Shown one piece after another: positions 1-10,349 of a stretch of 64,000 nt of DNA. Below the pieces are notes generated by a model that was not told the DNA's origin, did not search any database, and saw only the letters and a list, made by a program, of their open reading frames with translations. A program made the translations under genes and the position numbers. This stretch comes from Entamoeba invadens IP1 (Eukaryota; Evosea; Mastigamoebida; Endamoebidae): contig NW_004443692.1 in the NCBI RefSeq assembly GCF_000330505.1, positions 1,080,480-1,144,479 of the forward strand, read 5' to 3'. Within the stretch, counting starts at the first letter, position 1, and every line of letters begins with the position of its first letter.

Positions 1-1093
1 AAACTTCTTGTGAAACATCCTCCTATTGCGTAATATAATTATGAAACAGAAATGTAGAAATTAAATGAAAACAGCCCTTTTATTTATAGAGCATTGAAAC
101 GGGTGGCTCATGTGAAATTTGTTGTTTATAGCGATGGAGACAGAAAGAAGGTAACTTTTTATTACTAGTTTGTACAAAAAGGAGGTAAGTAAACCGGTAA
201 ACAGAACAAAGATAAGTCGAAAAAACTGTTCTTATTGAACCAAAAGGTCGAATATAGATCGGCAAAAACAATTTTGGAGTAACAATTTATTTACGCCTTC
301 TCTTTGTTCCTGAATACTACCGCTGTATCATTGGGTTATCAGCATATAATAAAAGTACGAAAATGTGGCTAGTATTTCCTATTTATATTCGTTTTAAATA
401 TAAACCAATGTATAAATAGGTTCGACTCGTCAAAATGCAATTTGGGCAAGTTTTGCTTTTCAATTCAAAACCCGAAAGATTTCGATACAAGAACTCTGTC
501 TATCCGCGTAGATGCGATAAATGTTTGAAGTATTCAAAAAAGGATGCTTAAACAACCAAAAACAAGTAAACCCGAAAACCAAAAATTATTTCCAAAAGTG
601 CTTTTCATTTCTATCTACATGTCGTGACAAATTTTTGTATTTATACTATTTTGGAATACTCTCGCGGCACTGTCCGGGAATCAATACCAATTGAGTGGTA
701 ATTGCCGTTGAATATTATTTGGAGAGACAGTTTTTGGAACAGTGCTGAAATTATTGCAAAAATTTTTTAGTTGAAGGGAGTTTTTCACACAGTTTTTCGA
801 ATCTCAAAATTTGCACTAGACGCGTTTTGAACAAAGGTGCACTCGGTTTTTTAATGCGCGTTCTTGGTGTGGCCAACTCTTATTTTAGTAACGTCATTTC
901 CGCTAGAAATTCTATTTTTAAAAGGATTTTTTCAAAATTCGTATTTTCGCAAAAGTGCACCTTTCTTGCAATAACTACTGGAGAGGGGTGTTGAGAAAGT
1001 CTGCTGGATTTCCTGCGCGAATTCCCGTTGATTTGGCGGAGAAGGAGTTTTGACATTTTTTTGGAGCACCACCAAAACACTAAAACCCCAAAA
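1..1093. other. Intergenic, no gene recognised
   Basis: Open frames here are short, mostly antisense and not protein-like. Base composition is less AT-rich than the later spacers, so decayed coding DNA is possible, but I could not match it to anything. Confidence 0.5.
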
Positions 1094-1819
1094 ATGGACG
1101 AGCTTTCGAGAAGATGTCAAGATAACAGTCAATATATAAGAAACCCAACAATCTTTGAATGCATTTCAATGTCTGCCACCCACACCTTCAGTCTCAAAGC
1201 GCCTGCTAAGACTTCTGAAGAGGAAAACACGGCCTTCAAGCAGTTCAGAGACTCCATGGCACATCAACAAGGTGTCTTTATCCTTCTTCTATGCCAATAC
1301 TGCAAAATAGAGTTGGGTCAACCTTCCAAGAAGTCGGTATTAACAAAGCCTTCGTTCAACGTTGTCAGAGTCGACTTTGGGAATGATGAAATAGACGTCT
1401 CGCATTGCGTCAAGGAGAGATGCTTATCAATACTTATGCAAGACAAAATACACGGGATTAAAGAAACCACTGCTAAAAGAAGGAGAACAGCCAACAGAAT
1501 GACAGAGACACACCACCTTCTGATGGATTTACTCATGGAAAAGGGTTATTTTTGTGAAATTACGCAAACAACTGGGAAGAACGGGACAAGAAAGACCGAC
1601 CTTGTCAGAAGGATCTTCTACAATGGCGGCTTCCTCTTCTCAAAAAAACAAATCAACACCATCGGCGACGAGGCAAACCTCTTTCTGTCAAGCCTTTTCG
1701 ACGGGACGCCGGGGAAGACTGTCACTATTGAGCACAACGACCCAAGGTTCCTTGGGATCCTCAATTGTGAACATTCGAAAAAACACACAAACAGCGCATC
1801 GAAAAGGATGAAACTGTAA
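1094..1819 (+). CDS. Orphan-family protein, copy 1
   Basis: This is a 241-residue soluble protein with no recognised domain. I start it at the first ATG (1094); the open frame extends upstream only through non-ATG codons. There is no signal peptide or membrane segment. A basic run (KRRRTANR) lies mid-protein and the C-terminus is lysine-rich (SKRMKL), so a nuclear location is possible. Its last two thirds align with the protein at 53706-54287. Both share a block of the form IKETTAKRRRTANR / VKESTATERMKKNR followed by LLMDLLMEKGY / FLIDILSELGY, and an H/R-N-D/E-PR motif near the end. The shared order of blocks suggests one globular domain of about 150 residues. Function is unknown; a nucleic-acid-binding role is only a guess from the basic block. 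Confidence 0.75.
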   Translation: MDELSRRCQDNSQYIRNPTIFECISMSATHTFSLKAPAKTSEEENTAFKQFRDSMAHQQGVFILLLCQYCKIELGQPSKKSVLTKPSFNVVRVDFGNDEIDVSHCVKERCLSILMQDKIHGIKETTAKRRRTANRMTETHHLLMDLLMEKGYFCEITQTTGKNGTRKTDLVRRIFYNGGFLFSKKQINTIGDEANLFLSSLFDGTPGKTVTIEHNDPRFLGILNCEHSKKHTNSASKRMKL

Positions 1820-3557
1820 TTAGAATAGTCATTGTTTTTATTCTCGTGGATTGGTGTTTGGAAATGTCAAATTGACCAAAACATTTTTCTCTTTCTTTAC
1901 TGTTTTGTAATAAAATTACCAATCGAGTGTTCGATGTGTTTGAAATGGATCAATAAACATGACAGAGAAATGGAAACAAGGGAAGAAATATAATCAAACC
2001 CAAATTTTCTTTGTAGCCGTGCTTGTATTTGGCAGTCTTGAAGCTGGGTACAGGGCTAAAGAAAAGAAAAATAAATACAAAACAAGTAGAATTTCATAAC
2101 AGATAATCTTAGCATCTTTTTTCGCAAATTGAATCGGAAAAATATCCTTTTTTTCTTTTCTTTTACTGGTAAAAAATCGAATAATTATCATCACGTTTTG
2201 CTGAAAAATAGACACAAATATGGACAATAAACACCATTTACTACCAGAATGTCAGAAAAAGATTGAATAACATTGATGAATTAAAGAGTTGTTTAAATCG
2301 AGATAACCAGTTTGTATTATTCGTTGTTTTAGCTTAATTTTTTGGGGTTTAAAAAACAGCAGATTTGTCTTTTATAAACCATTCAAAAATCGCTGTCTAT
2401 AATCATCCCGATGTATACACAACAAATTGCCTTTTCTTTTTATTTTTTTAATTAAATTTATTAGTGCCTTTCTATATTTATCGATTCGTGTTTTTTGTGT
2501 CTAAAAAGAACACAGACTGGCAAAGTTGGCAACTCTATACCAATTTTTTTGATTCAGTGATTATTTTAATGTTTTGGAGTTAGTTTTGACATGATAAAAA
2601 AATTTGCAACATTCAATTCATTTACTTAATACAAAACTACGAAACAATTCCAGATATATAATGTTTGTTATTCATTTTTTAAAATAAGAAATGACATTTC
2701 AAACAATTTTTTAAAATAAAATTTTAAAACAAATTTATTGTTTTTGTTTAAATATCGTGTTATACAATAACATTTTTTTGTTTTAGAATAGCAAAATTCT
2801 TATTAAAGCAACAAATATAGAACTATATTAATTATAATAATATAATATAATTTGATAATTATTTGTTTTTATATTAAAAATTTAATTTTTAATTAATTCA
2901 AATATAGTTTGAAATATTTATATTAAAAAATAATATATTTATTATTTAATTTGAACCTATATTAAATATTATTAATTATTGTTGTTAATACTAACTGTTA
3001 ATTCAACTAAAAATGTTTTTTCAATCTAAATTATTAAAAACAATTTTACAGATAAACTTAAAAACGTCAAATAAGCTATTTATATGATATCTTTTTTATA
3101 TTTTCTAAAACCATGAAAGTAATAAAAATAACCATATTTAATTATTTAACCTATTTTTTTCAAAAAAAATGGGGAAATATTTTTCGCTAAAAGAAAACAC
3201 TAAAAATATACAAAATGAACATATAGTATAATAATAGTAAATTAAACTAGTTCAAACAGGGTTTTAGGAGTTATACAAAATAATAAAAAACGAAAACGGT
3301 GGGAACTGCAAAACAAGATCTTTCAACCCCACATTCCCGACTTATAACGATAAAAATGACCAATTCAATAATAGTAAAACCGAATGGACTTTTGTATTAA
3401 CTAGTAGACAATTTACTTCCCAAAAATGCACAATTACAAATAATTAACAGAAGATCAAAAAAAGTCGAATAAAGTACATCATAAAACAAAAGCGAAAAAT
3501 ATAGAAAAGGAGAAGCAATTAAAAACACAGAAATGGGCAAAAGGTAAATGTCCTTCC
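1820..3557. other. AT-rich intergenic region
   Basis: About 1.7 kb of very AT-rich sequence with long A and T runs. No credible coding frame or RNA gene is visible. An ATCCCGAT word at 2405-2412 recurs in other spacers of the window. Confidence 0.6.
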
Positions 3558-5146
3558 ATGGTTTTTTATGTCATATTACGACATAAAAGGACATGCCAAA
3601 TACACTCTAAAAACAGAGGGATGGTCCACATTTTAGTCAAATACCTCCTCAGTAATTTCTACCGGTACTGCGCCTGTTCATTGCTTTACAACTTTGGAGC
3701 TTTTCTTTTTTGGATTGTTGTTCCTCTTATCGCAACAAAACAAAACGCAACAAATTGGGACTTGGCTATTATTAACGCCATTAACTTTGGTTGCTGTTTC
3801 TTGCTCTCGTGGGTGTGCGGTTTCATTAACAACTTTTTGCCGGGGTGGTTACTTGCTCGAATTGGTGTTGCCATTTATATAGCCGCGTGCATTCTATTGA
3901 TGTTCATCAACGACAACTTATGGATTTTGTGGATTATGGGAGTTATGTACGCATTTTCAGTTTGTTTTCTTTACAATATCAATTGAGTCAATGAATTTGA
4001 ATAACAAAGTAGTATGTACTCTTCTGGATTCCAATCCAAACATCAATTTCACGTGAAAGCACTGCAGGAGATGCCGAATTCTGGTTGGGTATATTCTCCG
4101 GTATGTGGACATTTGGGCAAGCCCTTGGATATCTCTGTGGCGCTTTCCTCTTTACCAAACTTGGAATTGTCCAAGCACTTTCTATCTCTATTGCTTCTTT
4201 GGTGATTGTCTTTGTTATCTACCCATGTTGGGAAGGAAGTACTATCTTTGGTGTCGACCTTGGATGGGAACAGAAAGAGAAGAAAGATAAAAAGAAGAAG
4301 AACCTTCCTGTCATTTGGCAGATGGGTAAAACCGAGAGAGCTCGTCTTAAAAAGCGTACAATGCAGTTCCTTATTCCTGCCTTTGTGTGCACAATCACTT
4401 GTTATGGTAATTTGTTGACTTACGGGTCACAGTATTTCAATAGAATATTTGATACAAAAGATGGATACTTCCCATCAATGGAAGGTGAAGATGATAGATA
4501 TGATATCTTCATTGGTGTCTTCTTCTGTATTATTTACTTGATGTACACCGTCGGTATCTTAGCTGTTGCACAAATGAAGTTGTTGTTCTTTAACCGAGGA
4601 CTGATGTACTTCTTCATGATAGTCTCTATTATCAATCACTTCATTTGTGGCACCGTGTCGCACTGGATTGCTCAATTGGTGTGTGCAATCTTTTTGGGGT
4701 TGTGTGGAGCTTATTCATTCCAAAATGTGTTGATCACTACTTCAAGACTGTCAATGCTCACTTCGCAAATTTCATCAATTTATGTCGGGTTACAGGAGTC
4801 ACTCACTTACAATTTAGTCGCATTCTCTTTACCATTGATAGTAGGACCTATCTCTGATAAGTTGAAAGATTACAGAATCCCAATGTATGGATGTGCTATT
4901 GTTGGTGTCGCATCGTTGTTGTTGTCGGAAACTTCATGGCAAATATTCGACATCTTCATTATTAGAAAGATGGACAAGGAGGACGCTAACCAAGTTATAA
5001 CATTATGTGACGATATCATAGCCAACCAAAAGGCAGAAAGCTACATCAATAACCCCGGTTTATACAACCAATTCTGTAGAGACAACTTTTTGACCCCAAA
5101 ACAGGTCTCTGTCCTTATGGCTCGACTCAAAAGAAAAACAGCGTGA
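3558..5146 (+). CDS. UNC93/DUF895-like multipass transporter (2 exons)
   Basis: The two open frames join through a 53-nt intron at 3960-4012 (GTTTGT...TAG). Exons 3558-3959 and 4013-5146 give 511 residues with about ten to eleven hydrophobic segments. The junction creates the motif YVLFWIPIQTSISREST followed by GDAEFWLGIF. This resembles the conserved segment of UNC93/DUF895 major-facilitator proteins (small side chain, W, then a loop and a FW/GIF helix). A lysine-rich cytosolic loop (KEKKDKKKKN) lies mid-protein and a hydrophilic C-terminal tail of about 60 residues follows. The substrate is unknown. The start is uncertain: an in-frame ATG 21 codons further in (MVHILVKYLL) is an alternative. 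The gene stands alone; the next gene on the same strand begins 450 bp downstream. Confidence 0.7.
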
Positions 5147-5596
5147 GTGATTGTTTTGTAGCTTTTTATTTCAGACTTGAGACAATTCCTTATTACATTC
5201 TATATTAACTCCATACATGTCTCTGTGTTAACAAATATTAAAGTGTTAATACAAATAAAATATAATTATAGAATTTGTTACATTTTTTTAAAAATAGAAT
5301 ACCCAATTATAGTGAATTGATTCTATTGGTTCTTGATAATTTAAACTTAACTATTATATCAAGTTATCAAATGTCCTTTGTTTTCCAAACCCCTTTTTTT
5401 CCTATTTTTCGAGGAGTAAAAATCGAAAAAAAAAGTAGGGTTGATCCCCCTGCTTTTTTGAACAAAGTATTGAACAAAAGCAAGAATCATCAAATGTTAT
5501 AAATAAACTATACATTAAACTATACATACTGGTGACTTCTTTTGGTATTCAAGTTGTTTGAAATTGGGATAAAAATCTACAAAGCTGGAAAAACAG
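5147..5596. other. Intergenic region
   Basis: AT-rich 450-bp spacer between two plus-strand genes. Short frames here lack protein character. No promoter element could be singled out. Confidence 0.6.
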
Positions 5597-7033
5597 ATGT
5601 CGTTGTCACTTATCGACTTGATTTTGAACCCAATTTCAAAGGTGGTCCACGTCCCAGTCGACTATTTGAAGTATTTTTCTTCATTTGTCTTAGCTATTCC
5701 AATTACTTACTATTGCCGATTTTTACCTAATGACTGTAACCTGAAACACAAGGTATATGGCATCATTGGATTGCTCATGTCGTTCATTGTGTTTGGTCCG
5801 ATTTCGTTGTCTGTTGTTTTCTTGGCATACCCGATATATTACATCATGAAAGCATTTCCCACAAAGAGAATGGCACTAACAATGATGGTCTTCTTGATAC
5901 TCCATTTGTCACTCGTTCACCTTCACAAAGTCCTCAGTGTTGGTGTTTTATACAAACTTGCGTTTGATACCGTCCACATGATGTTTGTCATCAGATTTTC
6001 GACGTTCTGCTGGTCTGTTGCAGACGCCAATTCCGACCAAGAGACACTCTGTGAACATCGAAAGAAAATGCAGATTAAGACGTACCCAACGTTGACCGAA
6101 TATTTTGGGTATGTCTTCTTCTTCCCAGGCATATTCAGTGGACCGTCTCTTGAGTTCAACAATTATATGGACTTCATCACTATGAAACAATTTGAAAAGA
6201 TGCCTGCAGAGAAAAAAGAGGGAAATCTCCCAATCATCCCACTCGACGTATTTGCCCGGCGCCTTGGTGCTGGAATAGCGTTTTATATGTTAGTCTGGGT
6301 CGTATCAATATTTGAGCCCAAGCAAATTGAATACTACGTTTTGAATGAAAAGGACACCACTTCATTCTGGTTCAAAATGTTCTGTATTTGGTATACTGGA
6401 GAGATCTGTCTTTCAAAGTATATTGGAACGTGGTATGTAGCAGACGCGATGTCGATCGTTGGTGGGTTTGGGTACAGTGGAGAAAAAGACGGAAAGAGTG
6501 TATGGAAGAATTTCCTTAATTTGGACTTCCCAACGTTTTACTTGAGCACTTCCTTCCGCAATTCCATTTTCTTGTGGAATAGAAATGTCCAGAGCTGGTT
6601 GGCCAATTACGTCTATTTGAACTTGGAAGGAACCATCTTTGATTCGTGGAAGACAGTGATCACCAATTTAGTGTCTGCGTTCTGGCATGGATTTTATGCG
6701 GGGTATTACATCTCTTTTGGAACCCTTGCACTCCACACAGAAACAAGCAAATTGATCTTTAAAAAGTTGACGCCATACGTTGCGTACAAATCGAACAACA
6801 ACAAAACGGTGATGAGCATCTACAATACTATACTTATAGTATATACGAACTATTCGGTCAAATACAACTTTGCGCCATTCTTTGTCATGAACTTCTGGAC
6901 TGCGTGGGAGATCTTTAAACAGACTTATTTCTGCATCCACTTGATTACACTTGGGCTCTTTGTCTGGTTAACATTTGCACCGCCACGAGTACCAAAGGGG
7001 ACTACCACCACTAAAGTGAAGAAAGAAGAGTAA
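5597..7033 (+). CDS. MBOAT-family lysophospholipid acyltransferase
   Basis: This 478-residue multipass protein belongs to the membrane-bound O-acyltransferase family, most like the MBOAT1/2/5/ALE1 enzymes that re-acylate lysophospholipids with acyl-CoA in the ER. Seen directly: the segment YPTLTEYFGYVFFFPGIFSG near residues 163-182; the active-site Asn region LWNRNVQSWLANYVY (about 326-340); and the catalytic histidine in SAFWHGFYAGYY (His364). The C-terminus ends VKKEE, a KKxx dilysine ER-retrieval signal, which supports ER residence. Length and motif order are normal for the family. The lipid head-group specificity cannot be read from sequence. The gene converges on CSN3, with 70 bp between stop codons. 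Confidence 0.88.
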   Translation: MSLSLIDLILNPISKVVHVPVDYLKYFSSFVLAIPITYYCRFLPNDCNLKHKVYGIIGLLMSFIVFGPISLSVVFLAYPIYYIMKAFPTKRMALTMMVFLILHLSLVHLHKVLSVGVLYKLAFDTVHMMFVIRFSTFCWSVADANSDQETLCEHRKKMQIKTYPTLTEYFGYVFFFPGIFSGPSLEFNNYMDFITMKQFEKMPAEKKEGNLPIIPLDVFARRLGAGIAFYMLVWVVSIFEPKQIEYYVLNEKDTTSFWFKMFCIWYTGEICLSKYIGTWYVADAMSIVGGFGYSGEKDGKSVWKNFLNLDFPTFYLSTSFRNSIFLWNRNVQSWLANYVYLNLEGTIFDSWKTVITNLVSAFWHGFYAGYYISFGTLALHTETSKLIFKKLTPYVAYKSNNNKTVMSIYNTILIVYTNYSVKYNFAPFFVMNFWTAWEIFKQTYFCIHLITLGLFVWLTFAPPRVPKGTTTTKVKKEE

Positions 7034-7103
7034 ATTATGGTTATTGTCTGTGTTGTTGTTTGGAAGTGAATGATTTAAAATGAAACAAATCAACGAAAAT
7101 GTG

Positions 7104-8368
7104 TTATGCAGTTTGCTTCTTGTCTTTGACTTCTTTTGCTTTTTGAGCGGATTTTGCACTGGCGATTTCTTCTTCTTTGATTGCGATGTGCTGTTTCATA
7201 AACCCGAAGATGGCCTCACACTCGACTAACTGTTGGAAGAGTTCAGTAATGGTTTTGTCGTTAACAGGCTTCTCTTTGAAAGTGACGACGTCTTGTGACA
7301 AGGTGATGGTGAGCAAATCTTTCTCGGTCATCGCTTTAATGAACTTCTTCAACTCATTTTGTGTCAAATGCACTCTTTTTGCAAGTTGGTCGATGGCGAT
7401 TGTCGAAAAAGCTTTTGACACGTTGTCGAAGCCATTCAACACGGCAGCGACAAGGACTTGTTTAGCCAAGCCAAAGTTGCCATCTGACTTGAGTTGTGGG
7501 GAAAACATTTCGATGACGTTTTGAAGCTTATCGACACCCGCACTGAACTGTTCACTTAAAGTTATGTACACGGTGGCTTCCTTATAATTATCTACAAAGA
7601 AGGCGAGATACCCATTTGTGTTGTATTGAGTGTGACGAACAATTAAAGAGAGCAAAGTGGCTTTCTTCCAAGCACACAAAGCTGGAGTGGTCAATGATTT
7701 ATTTGGACAGACGACACATTGGTGGAATAAGAATAAAGCGTCACGTAAGTCTCGATTGTTCAAGGCTATACATCCAACGTAGTACAAATACATTTGAAGA
7801 GAAAACGAATCCATTCCAGGAGCTACCCCTTTGTATTTGGTGCAATATAACACTTTCCCAATATCATATTGCTTTGTGGAGTATAAGATATGAGCTTGGA
7901 ATGAATGGTATGGCGACAAGATGCCATACTCGACCCGAGACAACAACTTTTCAATCACTGGCGACATTTTTGTGATGAGATTTCCGTTGCGCTGTGAATA
8001 CACTTCTGTCTTGTGTAACATCTCCAAAAAGAGAGATTCCGCACTCGCAAAATTCTCTACTTTAACAGTTGTGATGTAAGCGTCGACTTCTGACATGAAC
8101 TTCTGTAAATTCTTGTCATTGAGTGTTCTTGTTTGTTCACGTCTGGAGATAAGCATTATAAATCTATTCAAAATGGTTACCAAAACTTAACAAACAAAAT
8201 AAGACAATGACTGCACGGAAATTCGTTAGGCTTATAGGCCGTTAAAAGTTCGCTATATTTTTCAAATGTTTTCGGTGAGAAGGCAAGAGATTTTATCTCA
8301 CTCAAAAGAACGTCCTGTGGGTACCCCAACACGCTGTTTAACTCAACTTTTTGTTTCTCTTTCGACAT
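7104..8368 (-). CDS. CSN3: COP9 signalosome subunit 3 (PCI domain; 2 exons)
   Basis: Exon 1 is 8368-8196 and exon 2 runs down to 7104. The intron starts GTTTGT at 8195 and ends CAG at 8143 (53 nt), giving 403 residues. A nearer TAG (8164) would give a 32-nt intron in the same frame with seven extra residues. The protein is helical, with TPR-like repeats then a C-terminal PCI/winged-helix region (HLTQNELKKFIKAMTEKDLL). The segment LYYVGCIALNNRDLRDALFLF followed by ALCAWKKATLLSLI matches the CSN3 pattern better than lid subunit Rpn3. CSN3 is a scaffold subunit of the COP9 signalosome, which deneddylates cullins. The C-terminus is lysine/alanine rich. Rpn8 of the related proteasome lid is also in this window but unlinked. 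Confidence 0.8.
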
Positions 8369-8591
8369 GACTCGCTTTTGTAATTTTTGAGTTCATTCTT
8401 CTTTTCTGGTTTTATACTTATACCTCATTCTTCTCTAGTTCTTTTGAAGTTTTACTTCTTACTATTAGTTTATAGATTAGTGCTTGAATCTGATAATAAC
8501 ATTTATAATCCTATGTTTTTATATAAATAAAATAATGTTATTGTAATAGTTCAATTAAACTATAATAAAACTATATTTGGAGTGGATGTCA

Positions 8592-9938
8592 TCAATCGGG
8601 TAATTCAATTTCAACGAAGTTGGACTTGGACTGGAGTTTCTTTCTTGAGAATAAGAAGAAGACGGTTACGATACAAAGTCCGACCACTAAGACTAAGACC
8701 GTGATAACAGCGGAGACGATCAGAATACCTTTGCCCCATGTAATCCACTTTATTGGTTCGACTATGGGTATGCACTCTTCAACACACCATAATTCTATTC
8801 CATTAGTTGTGTTACAATAATATATTCCGCTTAGCGTTACATTTTTGTTTGGCACTTTAAAACTTTGACAGACTGATTTCTGAGTGGTCTCAAAAAGAAT
8901 TGTATATGGCACATCACCAGTAAATGTTATTGTATTGCTGTTGAATGAAACGTATTTGATTGTGCTGTTTGGAACCTTTTCTATTATAGTGAGATCTCCT
9001 TCGTAATTGTAAATAGTTACATTCTTGTGGTTCTTCAAATAAAAAGTCCCGTTGTGATGATTGTGAATATTGGTCTCCCCAAAATTTTCTAAAGACAGTT
9101 CGCTGTCATACTGGCGCATAATGTCGATAGACGATTCCGGAACTTGATTTATCACTTTGAGGTTTTCATTGTTTTTAAGTTCAATTTTGGTGTTTGAACC
9201 AAAGTACTCGAAATCGGTATTTGTACACTCTACATTGCCATTCAAAGCCTGAAAAGTAATGACACTGTTTTGTTCACAAAAGTTATAAGGCGAGCACTCC
9301 ACTTTTCCAGGTGTAGATGTGCAGTTCGCGACATCTGGAACTGCAAATCCTAAATTATGAGATGACGTCAAAAATGAAAAACAAAAATTGAGTGATTGAG
9401 TGGAGTATTTTTTTGTTATTGAGTCTTGTGCAAGAATAGATTGAATTTCGAAATATGGAACATTTATCGTAACCTCCTTTCGTTTCGACCCAGAAAAGAG
9501 AAGATCAATCAAAATATAATTTTGTGATGAAATTGAGAGATTGGAATTGTCGGAAAGGTAAAATGTGTTGAGATTTCTCGAATGAGTATTGAGAGATAAT
9601 GAGAAAGATCCAATGTTTTGAAGGAAAAACGTCGGAGAAATTCCGTTTTCAAGCGAAAAGGTTGACGTAGGACAATTATCGGCAAACCGAAAAGATAAAT
9701 CAATATCACTCTCAACACCCGATCTCAAAACAAAGTGAGAGGGAGATTGAGAAGTGAACGAAAAGACGCCATCTATAAAACTGAAATTTTCGAGTGAGGT
9801 AAGTGTCTCATTTTGTGGGCAATTGTCCGTTGCGTATATTGCAACTACACCATCAGGAGTATCACACAATATATAAGAGTTGGTAAGTGATAGTAGAGTG
9901 ATACATAACAGAAAACAACTCATCAATTTGCCTTTCAT
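8592..9938 (-). CDS. Type I membrane surface protein, unknown family
   Basis: The protein has 448 residues. A cleavable signal peptide is visible (MKGKLMSCFLLCITLLSLTNS), followed by a lumenal/extracellular region of about 370 residues with many N-x-S/T sites and scattered cysteines. A single membrane helix follows (about 405-428, GILIVSAVITVLVLVVGLCI), then a short cytosolic tail with a basic stop-transfer (FSRKK) and an acidic end (VEIELPD). The ectodomain is beta-prone, with repeated short hydrophobic strands separated by Asn, which hints at a solenoid, but I recognise no domain. The likely location is the cell surface or endolysosomal membrane. The 3' end lies 224 bp from the start of CSN3. 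Confidence 0.72.
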   Translation of the reverse strand: MKGKLMSCFLLCITLLSLTNSYILCDTPDGVVAIYATDNCPQNETLTSLENFSFIDGVFSFTSQSPSHFVLRSGVESDIDLSFRFADNCPTSTFSLENGISPTFFLQNIGSFSLSLNTHSRNLNTFYLSDNSNLSISSQNYILIDLLFSGSKRKEVTINVPYFEIQSILAQDSITKKYSTQSLNFCFSFLTSSHNLGFAVPDVANCTSTPGKVECSPYNFCEQNSVITFQALNGNVECTNTDFEYFGSNTKIELKNNENLKVINQVPESSIDIMRQYDSELSLENFGETNIHNHHNGTFYLKNHKNVTIYNYEGDLTIIEKVPNSTIKYVSFNSNTITFTGDVPYTILFETTQKSVCQSFKVPNKNVTLSGIYYCNTTNGIELWCVEECIPIVEPIKWITWGKGILIVSAVITVLVLVVGLCIVTVFFLFSRKKLQSKSNFVEIELPD

Positions 9939-10349
9939 CGTTCATCCTCAATGAACATTTCAGACGGTTCTTTTTTCGACACTTCTGTTGTTCCAATTTT
10001 TTTCGAATTTTCTTTTTTTTTGTTTTTTGTTTATTTTTTTGTTGTTGAAAATGTTTTTTATTTCATTTAGCGATTTGTTCTTAATTAGTCTCATTTTTTT
10101 AACTATTAAATAATAACACTGAGAACCATATGAATAGTTATATCTTCGCCTCAAACTTTGTATTTTTGCGCCTCAAAACTGGTTCTTTCGATTCTTTCAA
10201 CCCATCAGAACTATACTCGAATAGTAAAAAGTCATGCAATTACTAGTAACTTCCCGATAGACACCAACACTGATGACAAAGCCAATTGATTTTAATGAAG
10301 TTCAAGAAAATCGATGAAAAAAGAAACTAGAAAGTAAGAGGTGATTTGG
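9939..10349. other. Divergent intergenic region
   Basis: A 411-bp spacer between divergently transcribed genes, so it presumably holds both promoters. It is T-rich next to the surface-protein gene. A TTCCCGATAG word occurs at 10251-10260. No defined element is assigned. Confidence 0.5.
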
